This document shows, in pieces, positions 43,802-56,368 of a stretch of DNA of 64,000 bases. Under the pieces are notes generated by a model. That model did no database searches. It was not told where the DNA came from and saw only the letters and a list, made by a program, of their open reading frames with translations. The position numbers were made by a program, and so were the translations under genes. The stretch comes from Oikopleura dioica. Taxonomy: Eukaryota; Chordata; Appendicularia; Copelata; Oikopleuridae. The stretch lies in assembly GCA_907165135.1 (NCBI GenBank), contig OU015566.1:2668501-2732500 (forward strand), given 5' to 3'. Each line of letters begins with the position of its first letter. Within the stretch, counting starts at the first letter, position 1.

Positions 43802-44482
43802 TTTTAGCTTCTCTTCTTTTCTCTTCTCATTTTCAAGCGTCTTTTTTCCTCTCTTTCTCTTTCTTGCCTTTCAAAAGAAAAAAAAGAATGCGCTCTAGAA
43901 AGACTCTAGCATTCTCGTTTTTTTTTTATTTATGAAAGATTTGAAGATCTGGCAAGTGTATGTTTTATAACGTGCTAGATGGTCCTGCCGTTCGTAAAAA
44001 GGTATTCGAGGTATTCTGCGGGGCTCGATCGCGAGGGGTGCTCGTAAATCCTGCTGCCAATTTTTTCCTCTACTGATTCGAAATATCTATCTGGTAATCA
44101 CCTCCTTTCAGACTTGGCCTAATCAACGGGGCAATCCATTTTTAGATCTTCTTTCTCTCTGAAGACGAAATTTATTGTTCTTGCCTCTTTCATTTAATTT
44201 TTTTAATTAAATTAATAAGAAACCCTTACTTTTTAATTAACCGTTTAAAATTTGATTCTAGGGAATATTATTTCGAAAATTGCGATAATCGCGTGGGCCC
44301 CGAAATTCGGGCGAAGCCTATTCAGCTTTTTCAGCAGTCGAGGAGTTCAGAGTAACTAATCCTGCTCCAGGCGAAAGAAACTCAGAGTTTCAGACTTAAA
44401 TGAGGGGCCCCCGCATCTCATCCCTTCATATCTCAGAACGAAAAGTTCCACAAGAGATAGAAATTTTGAAAAAAGAGAAGCG
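43802..44482. other. Intergenic, CT-rich
   Basis: A pyrimidine-rich stretch 43805-43870 upstream of the minus gene, and a small hairpin GAATGCGCTCTAG ... CTAGCATTCTC at 43887-43917. No gene recognised. Confidence 0.4.
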
Positions 44483-46670
44483 ATGAAGATTTCATCCCTG
44501 GTTTTTGGGAGTGCCACAGCCCAGATGGCATCCCTTTGTGCTGATAATAATGAGATGGTATTTATATTAATCAAAAAATTTCATAAATAAATTGTTAAAA
44601 TCATCTGAAAATTTAAATTTTTTCTTATGAAAATAAAATTATTTTATTTTTTTTTAAATTTTTTATTCAATTTTTATGTTATGAATTTAGGAATGTAGAG
44701 GCGCGACTATGTGCAACTGGACCGGATCATCATGTGACCAAGCCATGAGCGGATCAAACATGCTCAGCCCAGGAGTCAATTCTGCCATCACCAATGCCCT
44801 AGCCGCTGCCATGGGAAACATGAAGCTCAGCCAGCAAACGACAGCAGCTATCAATCCAGCGAGTAACAGTCGCATGGGCGGAATCGGCATCACAGCGATG
44901 GCTGCTCCATCCGTTGCGTCGACTAACTCTAGAATGTTCTCCGGCATCGGTGGCGGAGGCTTCGGATTAGGTCAATTCATGACTTGTCCGTTCAACGTGC
45001 CATTTTGCGAGCGTCAGGCTTGCACAATGACTCCTCTCGACGTCAGCCCCCTCGAAAACGACGCTTACCAGTGCTACTCTAATCCAGGCTGCTGTTTTGA
45101 CGAGACACTTTTTGTCTACCGCCAAGCCTTTGGACCGGCATTTTTCCGAGGAGTTCCTCTTTGCTACAGAGCGATCGACAACCCGATCTTCAACCAGCTG
45201 ACTGCCATGAACTACAATCCATATTTCCTCAGCTCGATTGTCAATACAGTCAAGCAAGCAAATAGGAATGCATTCGTAAGTCATTTATTATTAAAAACAA
45301 GATATTCAATTTATTCTCAGACAAATATGCAATCACGAAGCTTAATTGGCTGCCCACCTCGAGCCGATGACGACTACTCAAAGCTTGGCTTTATCCAGAA
45401 CGTTGTCGGAAACAACTGGTGGCTGATGAGTCAACTTACGGACAATGATGGATACGCGGATTTCGTGGAAACCGTCAGTCCCGCTTGCGGCTGGTCAGGA
45501 ATCCTCGAAGATGAATGCTTCTTGATCGGCTGCTGCTGGAATAAGGGCAGCAATACTTGTGGGTCTCCACTCAGCACTGGGCTCGGAAAAGACCGAATCA
45601 ACTCGTTTATGCAGTACAAGATGTACAAAGGAGTTTTCGGCGATGACGAAGTTTCGATCGGAGGAAAGGGAGGCAGCATCTCTTCCGGTTTACCTCTCAA
45701 GCCAACTCAACCAGGAGGTCTTCCACCATTCGTCGGTAGAAAACGAAGAAATGCTCGGGATCGCAGACAAGCGAATCCTTTTGGCGCTGCTGGCAACCTT
45801 GGTATGCTTGCTCTCATGACAAACACTGGCAACAACAATAACAATGGCAATAACAATAACAACAATCTCGCCAATCTTGCTTTACTGAGTGGCCTGGGAG
45901 GCAACGCAGGGTTAGGAGGAATGGGTGGTCTCGGTGGACTTGGCGGAATGGGAGGACTTCCCGGATTCGGTGGAATGGGTGGCTTTCCAGGATTCGGAGG
46001 AAACCAAAACGCAGAGATTTGCCCATCGCGCGAAATAAGCTCTAATTGCATGGTGTCTACGCAAATCAAAGCTTTCGATTTCTCCCAGAAATTGCTCCTC
46101 AAAGAATCTTGCCGAGCAAAGGGGTGCTGCTGGGACGAACAACACTACACTACCCAGCAGTGGGGAAGTCCTATCATCACCAACTTGAACTGTCCCTGGA
46201 ACTTGCCTGCAACGATGAATCTTTGGAGCTTCCCAAGTCTTCAGGCATCTGTGAGAGGGTGCTGTGAGGCCTCTCCATGCGTCGATCGACAAGCTAGAAA
46301 TGGACAAATGTTTCCTGGAAATCGCAATTCCTTCCCTCAACCAACTAACCCACCCACTCCAGTTGAGCCAATGTGGACAAATTGGTCCTCCTGGTCTTCC
46401 TGTATGCATTCCATTCAAAAAAGAACCCGAAGTAAACCAGAAAGCCCACAAGAAGAAGAAATCAGAACATGCTCCGCGCCAGTCTGGTCGAATTGGCAAC
46501 AAATCAGCCAATGCAGCAAGCAATGTGGCGGTGGATCAATGTCGCTTCGCCGAGACTGCACGGGAACTGCATGCCCACGATCTTTTGAATACAAGGACGC
46601 TCCATGCAACACTCAATCCTGTGGCCAAGGCGGTTGGGGATCGTTCATTCCCCAATTTGGTGGAAAATGA
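44483..46670 (+). CDS. Secreted trefoil / thrombospondin type 1 protein
   Basis: Exons 44483-44557, 44691-45275 and 45321-46670, about 670 residues. Short signal peptide (MKISSLVFGSATAQ), then trefoil-like Cys clusters: CYSNPGCCFDE, CFLIGCCWNKGSNTC and CRAKGCCWDEQH...CPW. Between them lie furin-type sites (GRKRRNARDRRQ), an Asn run and a Gly/Met/Leu-rich stretch (LGGLGGMGGLPGFGGMGGF). Near the C-terminus is a thrombospondin type 1 repeat (WSNWQQISQCSKQCGGGS...CTGTACP). The 45-nt intron 45276-45320 is in frame without a stop. Probably a mucus or extracellular matrix component (inference). Confidence 0.85.
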
Positions 46671-46705
46671 ATCATCAGATACTGTCTTAAAAACTCTGTG
46701 CATGC

Positions 46706-46711
46706 AATAAA
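46706..46711 (+). terminator. Poly(A) signal of trefoil/TSP1 gene
   Basis: AATAAA 36 nt after the stop. Confidence 0.75.
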
Positions 46712-46931
46712 ACTCTCCCGAAATCAAGTTCGGCAAAATTGAATTTCAAAATTTGCGCGCGTTTATTTATCCGAAATGTCACGATTACGAACCCGACATA
46801 AAAAAATCATTATTCATCGCTCGTATCCAAACAGCGCGCGAGGGACAAGACCAGCTTTAAAATTTCCCAGCGCGACATTTTCTTTTTCCATTTTGCCAAC
46901 AAAAGAGCTTTTGAAAAGAGAAGGAAACAGA

Positions 46932-48370
46932 ATGGACACGAGTAGTTTGGAGGACGATTCAATTACGCCTGGTTGGGTCAGAGAAATTGGGTAATTAGTG
47001 AAGAGGATGGTTTTTATAAGCTTTATTCGAATAAAAATTCTTTTAATAAAAATTAATAAAAATTTTTAATAAAATAAAAAAGCTTGAAAATCTTAAAAAA
47101 TTGAATCAAAAGCTCAAAGAAATTTTTCAGTGCTAATATGTCTCCCAGACTCGTTCTATCCCGGTAAAACTCTCATTTTTGTCTCATAATTAAAACTCCC
47201 TGATCAATGATTTCGTTGAACTTTCACCTCATTTTACCCATTTCTGATTGTAATTCTTTACTAAAAATGCACTAAGAATACGGCTCATGACTCACGAGTC
47301 ACCATTTTCTAGAGAAATGTCGAATCCGTTTCAAAATGTCAAATTGCCGATGACATCGAGGATATTGAAGTACTCGTTGTTTTTCTCAAATCTGCTTATT
47401 TATATTCTCGGGATTGTTCTCATGAGCACAGGTAGAGACGTTTATGAGAAGTTTTTCTATTAAAAAATGAAGGTTTTACGGTTTCTGCTGAATATGCTTC
47501 GGCGAATGGCCTGGCCGAGCTTTTCCAGGACAATTATACAGCACTGCCAGTATTTGTCGGAGTCGCGGGGGTCATCCTCAGTTTCGTGACTTTCTTTGGC
47601 TGCTGGGGTGTTGTCAAGGCAAGGCGAAAAATGTAGCATTGGAGCAAGTTTTACCATCAATTTTAGGAATCAACTACGATGACACTAATTTATGGAATTT
47701 TACTTTTCCTCACGATGGTCTCGTTGCTGTTGGCTGGCATTTTCGGCTACTTATACAGGGATGCCGTTGATCACTATGTTGAAGGTCAGCTCACTACTTC
47801 GCTCAAACACTGGTGTCATTCCAATCCAGAGCCATGGGACTCGATTCAGGTGAGAGAAGACATGGAAGACAATTATCAAATCCCTAGAAATACTACAAAT
47901 GCTGCGGCATCACAAGTCCAAAAGACTGGTCCGAAAAGGCAAAAGACTTCGAATACTGGGCTTACGGTTATGCACACTTGAACAATCTGACATCTACAGA
48001 GACAAAGTTTTCTGAAACTCCAGTTCCAAGCTCCTGCTGTGCGGAAATTTCCGGAAGGGCTTACCAAACTTTTTTCTGGAATAGAAATCCACTTGATAGT
48101 TTTGAAAAGAGTAATTGTGAGCTGAAAAAGACGGATGCGGCCTCCTTGAGGGCGGAAACATTCATGAAGAAGGATGCCTAAACAAACTTGAGCAAAACAT
48201 CGCTGATAATTTATCAGCAGTTGCAGGTTGGAAATTTTTTTACGCCATATCTTCAAAGAAATAATTAAGGCGCTGCCGTCGGTATTAGTATCTTCACCTT
48301 GATAGGCATCTTTGTGGCGTTCTTCCTTTTCCGAAAATACCGAGAGCGAAACTACAGCAATATGGACTAG
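46932..48370 (+). CDS. Tetraspanin
   Basis: Four-span membrane organiser. Exons 46932-46990, 47131-47163, 47313-47431, 47473-47618, 47667-47849, 47888-48110, 48173-48226 and 48270-48370. Span 1 SNLLIYILGIVLMST; span 2 FVGVAGVILSFVTFFGCWG; span 3 GILLFLTMVSLLLAGIFGYL; large loop with the tetraspanin CCG motif (YYKCCGITSPKDW) and VPSSCCAE; span 4 GISIFTLIGIFVAFFLF. The intron after exon 4 (47619-47666) is GC-AG. The join 48110/48173 drops a segment with two extra Cys (NCELKKTD...); retaining it would give a six-Cys loop but needs a one-base frame change. Poly(A) signal at 48419-48424. Confidence 0.87.
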
Positions 48371-48529
48371 TTTTTTTAGCACTGAATATTTACTGCGAGC
48401 AAGTTTTCAATTAGACTAAATAAAGATAACATTGTATTATAATTAATTCCTTTTGTTTTCTTATGTTTCTCCTTTATTTTTCTCAGAAAGAAAACAAGGT
48501 AGAAGAGTAAACTCTGTAAAAAGCCGCGT

Positions 48530-49198
48530 TTATTTGTAATCATACATATCTAAAATCACTGATTCATCGTTGATTCGATTGTTTTTGATGGTGAACTTCT
48601 TCTTTGGCGGCTTGTTCTGCACTTGAAGCATGATAAGCTCGTCCCTTTTGTTGTCCTTTCTGGATCGATGGTAGCTTTTGAGTTTCTTCGTGAACTTTTT
48701 TCCATAGCTTAAACTTTTTGAGTATAAGAAACTTCGGTTCGACTTACGTTTTGAATAAGTATTTGATGAAGTATAAAAAAGCCCTTCTGATAAGCGGGTA
48801 GATTAAAATTATCATGATGATAGCAAGGAGAATTTTCCAGAGGTAATTCAGAGCAATTTCAATAACAGAATTTTTCGCCTGCTTGGCTTGGGAATTTCTT
48901 TTTGCTTTGAAAATTCTCTTGCTTAGGTAAAGCCGAGAATTAGCCTAGTCTCGCCAAGCCTCACCTTAGTGGCAAATTCGCCTAGATTATTTCGAAACCT
49001 GGGTAGATCTTTAGAGAAGAAACTCACGAACGTGTTTTCGATTGATAAAGCGACTTCAGCACTAACAAAAGATAATTAAACCCATAAAATTAACACAGTA
49101 TAAATTATACGGTGTTGTGAATACCCTTTTTCAAATGCGCTTTGCAAGTGTGCTTCAATCGCGCTGGTTCCGTTTGCAAAGAATAAGTCGGGAATCAT
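48530..49198 (-). CDS. Small single-span membrane protein
   Basis: Exons 49198-49111, 49062-49029, 48921-48748 and 48713-48530 form one frame of about 159 residues. Basic juxtamembrane stretch (KSKRIFKAKRNSQAKQAK type), one long hydrophobic span (LNYLWKILLAIIMIILIYPLI), then a basic tail (GKKFTKKLKSYHRSRKDNKR) ending in DMYDYK. No signal peptide. Family not recognised. The stop codon overlaps the poly(A) signal AATAAA. Confidence 0.65.
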
Positions 49199-50069
49199 TT
49201 ATCAAGTCTGAAAAAAAGAACTAACAAAATTATCAATATTGTCTGATTATAATTTGCGATTTTTCTATATAGTTGGAGGCAATTATGATCAATAACTCTT
49301 TGTCTAAATGAAGTTTTCTCTCTTTTGTTCACTGTAAAGGTAATGCGAAAATACGAAAATCTTCGTACTTTTTATACATTCAATTTTATGGTGTTAGAAT
49401 GACTAGACATTTAAATCTAGTCACGAAAGCTTTTCCCTCGATTTTATTGATAAGTTCAAAGGTTTTATTTCCGGAACTGAAGTTTGATGATATATGAGGA
49501 CAATGATTGTTTATCCCTTCTAGTCAAACAAATTATATTTCAAAGACGATTATTAATTAAAATAAAAAATTTTCCTTTTTTATTGATTCTTTGATGTTAA
49601 ATATCGACTCACCTGACAGCTGATGCAAATCGGAGTTCTGATGAAAATCATGAATTCAAAAAAAATCAGTTGCTTATCCATATAAAAAAGAAAATAGAGA
49701 AACTTTTTTAGATAATTGATAAATTTGTCGAAATGAAGCAAAAATGATGAAGAAATTATTATAAAATGCTCTTTCGAGCAATTTATAATCATTTATTCTT
49801 TATTAATAATGTTGTTAACAGAGCGTCATACTTGAGACCTCGAAAAAAACAAATAAAAAATTATTGTCTCATATTTGAATTTTAATTATTTTTCGAATAA
49901 AAATCGGAAAAAATATCGCCATGGAAACCGCGAGCTTATGTTTACCGATCCGCTGCTTGAATACTTTTCTGAGTCACAAAAGAAAGCGATAATCCTAAAT
50001 CTCGCTTTTGAAAAACTCAAGTTTAAGTGTTGTTGACTTTCTAGAACCGAAGTTTTGAAAAGCGCCGGA
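49199..50069. other. Intergenic AT-rich spacer
   Basis: Divergent promoter region between the small membrane protein and CFAP70. No gene seen. A TTTCTAG acceptor-like site lies about 26 nt before the CFAP70 start. Confidence 0.4.
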
Positions 50070-53000
50070 ATGAGCAGACGCACCAGTCAGGCGACGAGCC
50101 GCGCCAGTTTCGCCAAATCGCCAGCGGTACAGAGAGATCCGAACATGAAGGAGACGGTGATTTCGTTCAATATCAAGGGTGGACAGAATTTATCAGCAAC
50201 AAAGGTCAGTTTTTGCTTTCAAAAAATTATTTTCTTTAATTTTTTGCTACAAAAAATATTTTCACGAAATATTTTGAATGAAAATTTCTTTTTGACTTAT
50301 CTTAGTGACACCCTTAATCCTATAAAAGATGGTCAATCGACTACCGAGAGATTTTTATTTCTAATTAATAAAAATTTTTATAAATATTTTCATTTTTGCC
50401 ATTTAAAAATTATAAACGATCAGTGTCATCATAAGGGAGTCAGAATGTTATTTCTGCTTTCAATCTTGTTTTCTCAATCCTATCAACCCAAATTTAGGAT
50501 GGTTCTGAAATGTTCATTCGCCTGTCTTTCGGCTCCTTCACCGCTGAATCTGAATACGTCGAGGCAAAAACCGAAGCTTCCAACGTCAAACTCGCGATCA
50601 AGGAAGAAATCTCCGGCACGAGCACTCCCTTCTTCGACAATTTGGTCCGATACCCCTTGACAGTCAGCTTGATCGAAATGCTGCCGAAAGAAAAGAAGCA
50701 AAAAGAAGATAAAATTATTTGCCACAGAGAAGTGCACCGAGATCTTTCGCCATTTTTGAAGGGAAAGAGGAAGATTTCCGAAAGCGTGCGGGAGGTTTCA
50801 AAAGAAGCGCCAAATGTTCAGGTCAATTTGGAGATTTCTGTTTCCATAAGTCCAGGTAAGAAACAATCCTTTTTTTTCTGTTTTCTTAATCGTTTTCAGA
50901 GCTGAAACCCGAATTCCTGGAAAAGAACCGAATCATGACCCTCCGCCTAATCTACGCTTCTGGAGTCCCCGATTCATGGGTCGGAAACAATTTCAACGCC
51001 TGCCTTCCCATTCAAAAAGAAGAAAACGAAACCGCCGCGATCAAGTTTTCCGGAAAAGCAGAAAACGCTTTCAACACAAGCGAAAAATTGCCCCTCTTCT
51101 GGAGCGGATTGAAAAACACTACCGAGAAAATCATCGCGAAGGAAAACTACAAAATTCCAGACAGCGCGGAAGCTGAAGAAAATGCGGATGGAGAATGCCC
51201 TAATGCGATTGTTTTTACTTCGGAGAGGAAGATGATCATGAGTGAAGATGATTGCAGAGCTTTTGAGGCGAGAATCGCGAAGGTATCAAATTTGTTGCCG
51301 ATTGAGGTTTCGAAAGTGAAAGATACAGGAAAGGGATGAGATAGTTTTCGCTAAAGAAACTCTACTTGATTGGTCATTTCTAGCCAAAAAAACTGTGTAG
51401 AAGCCTGTGTCAGGATCTTGAAAGAGCTGATTAGCCGGGTAAGATCCTGACTCAGGTTTCTACACAGGTTGCCATGACAGGACTGTCTTTTGTACGTTTC
51501 AAATTGACTCCCTAATTCTTGAGGCTCAGGTTGAGCTCATTATCATCCCTTTGAAAAAGACGCAAAAGCAAAAGGAAAAGCAAAACCTGACGATGGTGAG
51601 CTCCACAACCACGGAATCGCCCTGATCAACCTCGAGTCACTTCTCTATCCCGGTGTAAAATCCGTCTCTGGCAAATTCAAGCTCAATCCGTTTACACAAA
51701 ATCAACTTATTCGCGCTGGATATGGAGAGAGTATCACAGCGAGTTCCTGCAACAGCGGCACGATTTTATCGATGGGATCAACTTCAAGAAACGACAGTTC
51801 TGATGCCGGCGGCGCTTCAGACATCAGACCCGAATCACGACAAATGGCCCAAGACGCGCTTCCTTACAAAGAAATGAACTCGTCAATTTTCTTCGAAATC
51901 TCGTTCTCCCGCGCCCTCGTCGATCGCGCTACTCTTCAAGACCTGGACAAGAACCTCGCGACTTTGATTCCAATGCGGCCGAAAATCCCAAGGAAGAAAT
52001 ATGGAGCTGACATTAGCGTTCAAGAGTATAAAAAGCAAATCACAGAAGTCGCGAAACAAGTTCTCGCGGAGATCAGAGCTTTTGCGCCGTCGACTAAAGG
52101 AGAATCTTTTGAAAAATCATTATTGTATCAGGTAAGAAAAGAAGCATAAGGAGTAGAGCCCCATTTTGATTTCAGCTGAACAGAACTGGAAAACACGCAC
52201 AATACCACGAACTGCTGAAAAACTCGATCATCCGCGTCGTCCGCGAGAAATTCCTGAAAAAGAAAGACTTTGAAGATCCAGAAGCAAAGAAAGAATTCAT
52301 CGAGCAACTCTACGTTTTTCTCATAGGCAAATGGGTTTCTTTTTTATTTTTGAGAAATGATTTTTTGAAAGTTTTTTGTTTCGCCAAAAGGGAGGAGGCC
52401 GTATTTTTGGAGGGTGAGGGCGGGATTGTTGGTTTGGAGTGCGAGGAGGACGATGAGGATTTCTTGCTGTTGGCGGCGGCATTTTGAGATTTCTAGAGAT
52501 GAAAAATAGTAATCAGATAAACCTGTATTAAACATGTATTTTACCTGTGTAAGAATTCTCTGCACAATCGTATAAAAGAAGAGGTTTCAGGTCTTCAAGA
52601 CCTTCTTGAAATCCTTGCTTTTTTCAATGCTTTTGAAAAGCGTTCTGATATCCTTATTCCTTGCATACTTATTAAAATCTAGAGCATTTCCTGAGAATAT
52701 CTCCCTTCCGTCATCATCTTCCCCAGCACCATAAAAAGCGTATTGTCAAGCTCTCCACTTGATTGTCTCGTTTTTCGCGAGTCACTTTCTTCATCCCTCA
52801 GTTGGGAATTGCTTCCGCTCATTACGGGAACATAAGTTTTAATTGGTCTATTTCCTCGCACGCGTGAAACCGTCGGACGCTGATAAATCGGTCGAGCGGT
52901 TCTTTTTCTCGGCTTTGAGTACGCTTGAATAACGAGGAGCTTTTTGAGCAAGTTTGAGTTGAACGCGGATCGGCGGAATCTCGACTTTGTGTTTTGGAGA

Positions 53001-55185
53001 AAGTCGATAGCGGCTTTTGTATCTTCCTTGACCAATTCAGAAAGTAGAAAATCATTCGAGCTAAGGAAGGAGAATTCTTCGGCTTCTTGAAGATTCTTTC
53101 AAACAATATTCATCATTGCTAATTATTTAAGAGTGAAATTAACGAATAAGTTCGAATGGTTCAAAAACACAAAATCCATAAGAATCATTCGAGATTTTTC
53201 GTTTAAAAATTTTCCTTTTCAGTTTCAGGCGACAACCTCAAAATATCAATTGGAACTGCGTAACAACAGAACTTTATAATAAAAATAAATTTAAATATTT
53301 TCCTGAAATCCCCGACCATCGATTCTCTCTTCTTCCACTTCTCGAATTCCTGATCTCTTCCTTGATTTCACTACTCCATCAACACCTCTTACAATGAAAA
53401 AGAGCCAAAAAACCTTCAAAATTTGTGATCTCATCAACATTTTTGAAAATTTGTGAGTTTGAAATGAACACCGGTAAAACATATGCCGCCTGGCTTATCC
53501 AATCTACGGTTCATTAGGCACTCGAGTTGAGACTTTTTATGTCAGTGCTTTTAACCCTGTTTTCAGGTTGAGTTAACATGGCGGAACTGAAAAAATATTG
53601 ATTATTGAAGGCGAAATTTTGGACATGATTACATAACAAAGGATTTTTTCTTCCCGTTTATGACTAAAACACTCATTTGTCTACCAGACGGCGAAAAAAC
53701 CCGAATTCAGAACAAATGCACGTGGCAATCAACGAACAAGTGGTCAAGCAAACTGACGAAGAGCCAATTCCAGATGTAGTTACTGTCGAGGAGCTCGCCA
53801 AAGTGGCCCTTCTCGCGGAAAAAATTGGAGATTTGAAAAAAGCGGAAGCGACTTGGCTGGAGCTGCTTTCCCGTGACGAGGCGAATTCGGACAATTGGGC
53901 GGGCTATGGAAGAGTGTGCTACAGAAAAGGAGATATTGGAAGAGCATATGAAGCTTTCAAGCAAGCTGTTTCATTAGAACACTCCGAACCCTGGTACATG
54001 ATCCTCGCCTCCCTCCTCGCCCGAGAAGAAGGATTCCCCAACGAAGCAAAACTCATCCTCCAGCGCGCAGCTGCCAATCCTGACTACAACGATCAATCGA
54101 CCAAGGGTGGCAAAGAATCGAGGCTCATGGAGCGCGCGCTTTCAAACATCTTCCTTTCGGAAATTCATGAAGAACAGTTGGAAAACAGACTCAGCGAATT
54201 CACGAAGTTGGAGGGAAAGAGGCTGATAAAACTTTTAAACTCAGGTAAAAACGGAGAATTGGACCGTTTGAACTCATTTTTGAAGCTCATCCTGGCGAGG
54301 GAGTCCTCCTCGAAGCGGCTGAAAAACTCTTCGATTCTGGCTTCTGCGAAGTTTCGGACAATCTTCTCGCGAAATACCTTTCATCTCTCGATGCTGAAGA
54401 GCCGATTCCAACAGCTGCTTTGCTTCTCCGAACTCGACTGATGATTCAGCTTGGCAAAATTGATACGGCGATGGAGACAGTTATTCAAGCGACGGAAGCT
54501 GATCATAAAAATGCGAATGTTTGGGCGCTAAAGGTTTGCTTCCCATTTCTCGTCCTTCGACTGATTTTCGATTCTAGGGCGAGATCTTGCACATTCAAGG
54601 AAACGAAGAAGCAGCAAAAGAGTGCTTCTCCCGTTGTCTTTCTTACACTACTCCTTGCAAAGATCCAGCTTTTGTGTGCCTTCAGCTTGGCGATATTTTC
54701 TCCGCCGAGGAGAAATGGGAAGAAGCAAGAAATTACTACCTCCATGCATGCAGACTTAGTCCGACATCGATTTCCTGGCTTGGAGTGGGCATTTGTAGTC
54801 TGAGAATGAGTCGACTTTTGGAAGGTAAATGATCTGAATGATTTCGCGACGGCAGAAGGCAATATCATAATTTTATTAATTTCTTCAGAAATTTTTATTA
54901 AGAAAAAACTAACATTTTTTCATACAAAAAGCAAAGTTATGGTTTCCAATTTTCATCTCATTTTTTTTAGCGGAAGACGCATTGGCCGAAGCAAATCTCC
55001 TCGACTCAAAGAGCCCAGAAGTGTGGGGCTATCTCTCCGTCCTTTGCCTCCGAACACATCGAAAAGTCGAGGCTGAGCAGAGCTTCAAGTACTCGATGAA
55101 ACTCGGTCTTGACGAGTCATCATCTCTTCACAAAGAAATTCGAGGGCTTCAAGCAAAACATGGATTCGGCGATCCAAGCCTTTGA
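50070..55185 (+). CDS. CFAP70: Cilia and flagella associated protein 70
   Basis: Axonemal protein of motile cilia (central apparatus / dynein regulation). Exons 50070-50204, 50498-50855, 50900-51334, 51536-52131, 52176-52326, 53711-54244, 54286-54533, 54578-54824 and 54971-55185 give 972 residues. The N-terminal half matches CFAP70 order: C2-like start (NIKGGQNLSATK), the YPGVKSV segment, IFFEISFSRALVDR with IPMRPKIP, and LNRTGKHAQYHELLKNS. QMHVAINEQ and TPR repeats follow (LKKAEATWLELLSRD, WAGYGRVCYRKGDIGRAYEA). The intron joining VFLI to EQMHVAIN is a 1384-nt GC-AG intron that holds an antisense gene. Intron 51335-51535 is GA-AG. Poly(A) signal 55225-55230. Confidence 0.9.
51393..51467. repeat. 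Hairpin with 27-bp arms in CFAP70 GA-AG intron
   Basis: CTGTGTAGAAGCCTGTGTCA (arm 51393-51419) and its complement in 51441-51467 differ at two positions, around a 21-nt loop. It looks like a minimal MITE. Confidence 0.75.
52587..53440 (-). CDS. Antisense gene nested in CFAP70 intron
   Basis: Function not recognised. Exon 1 starts MLMRSQILKVFWLFFIVRG (53440), a good signal peptide, and runs into basic and acidic residues. The main exon (from about 53102) encodes NLQEAEEFSFLSSNDFLLSE...AAIDFLQNTKSRFRRSAF. Exon 1 joins it either by GA-AG after GRGFQ or by GT at the end of FFI. A 41-nt GT-AG intron (about 52771-52731) then joins RQS to NDDGREIFSGNALDFNKYARNKD, ending TGA at 52589-52587. Further open blocks on the same strand down to 52317 (LKPLLLYDCAENSYT, KCRRQQQEILIVLLALQ) may be more exons, just overlapping the end of CFAP70 exon 5. 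Confidence 0.5.
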
Positions 55186-55224
55186 ATTTTGTTTTCTTTT
55201 GTAAATACTGCATATTTTTTCAGT

Positions 55225-55230
55225 AATAAA
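55225..55230 (+). terminator. Poly(A) signal of CFAP70
   Basis: AATAAA 40 nt after the stop; the next gene on this strand starts 235 nt further on. Confidence 0.75.
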
Positions 55231-55464
55231 TATATTTTTGCAAATCTAAAAAAGTTCTTTGTTATGCATTGAAATAACCGCTGACGCTAGTTTCGAGTCA
55301 GCATTCAGCAGAATACAGTGGGATAAATCAAAAATGTGCGAATGCGAAAGTCAGGTGTCAATGAAACTCGGCCCCGCTGCTCGATGTTTTTATCTTCTCA
55401 GTCGACCATCGCCTGATTTTCCTAAAGGACTCTTTTTTTCTGCAGAAAAAGCATAGAAGAAATA

Positions 55465-56252
55465 ATGGCTCACGAATTTACTGAAGAACAAGTTGCTGGT
55501 AAGCTTTTTATTAACCCTTTCTATAATAGAGGACCTCGCTTTTCCCTCCTAAAATCTCTCTAGAATTCAAGGATGCCTTCGAGCTCTTCGACCGAACCGG
55601 TCAGGGCTTGATCAAGTGGGAAGAATGCTGCAACTTGGCCCGATGCTTCGGTTACAATCCTGCTGAATATACAGTTCAAGGTACGTTTTTTATGAACTTT
55701 TCTTCCGCGTTTATCAAAATCAAACATTTATTTGACATTTTCGGGACAGGGTGTTGATTGGCGATAATCTTGACTTGTTGTGTAATGGGAAAATGGTGAG
55801 AACGAGCTGAGAGGAAGTCTGCAAAAGTGATGAGCAGACAGTAAAAACACAATTTTAGTTCTTCTCGCTGGTGGAGACGAAGAAAACCTCCCATCAAAAG
55901 AAGACATGGCGACAAAGTCCCTTCCATTCGAAGATTTTCTTCCTATTCTTTGGGCGATTTCCAACACTGCCGATCCAGGAAGCTATGAAGATTTCCTCGA
56001 AGGTCTTAAAGTCTTTGACAAGGATGGGAACGGAACTGTCAACTCTGCTGAATTGCGTCATGTTCTTACTTCTCTTGGTGAGTCCTTGTTGATTTCAATG
56101 GAAATTATGTCCTTTTTATAGGTGAAAAATTGACTGGCGCCCAATTTGATGACCTTATCGAAGGCATGGAAGGATCAAACGGCCAGATCGTGATCGAAGA
56201 CTTCATCAAAAAAGTCATGTGCGACGATGAGCTTGCTCCTGCTGAAGCTTAA
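55465..56252 (+). CDS. Myosin essential light chain
   Basis: EF-hand light chain that binds the first IQ motif of the myosin lever arm. Exons 55465-55498, 55564-55680, 55859-56077 and 56122-56252, all GT-AG, give 166 residues. Typical family order: [79 protein letters not shown]. The lobe loops are partly degenerate as usual for essential light chains. A pyrimidine tract with CTGCAG ends 21 nt before the ATG and looks like a trans-splice acceptor. It lies downstream of CFAP70 on the same strand. Confidence 0.92.
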
Positions 56253-56333
56253 AAATCTCCATTTTCTTTATTTTTCATTTTTATTTTCAAAATTTGGGGA
56301 AATTTTGAAAAATCGTCAATCCAAATTAGCTGC

Positions 56334-56368
56334 AATAAAAAACGGTTTCTGCTTGATTTATAGATTTA
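56334..56368. terminator. Facing poly(A) signals
   Basis: A plus AATAAA at 56334-56339 (myosin light chain) and a minus AATAAA at 56368-56363, the latter lying inside the last codons of the minus gene (stop 56358). Confidence 0.7.

Noticed and set aside
45707-46523. Minus-strand Pro-rich ORFs over the trefoil gene
   Set aside because: Shadows of the Gly/Met/Leu-rich coding segment on the plus strand.
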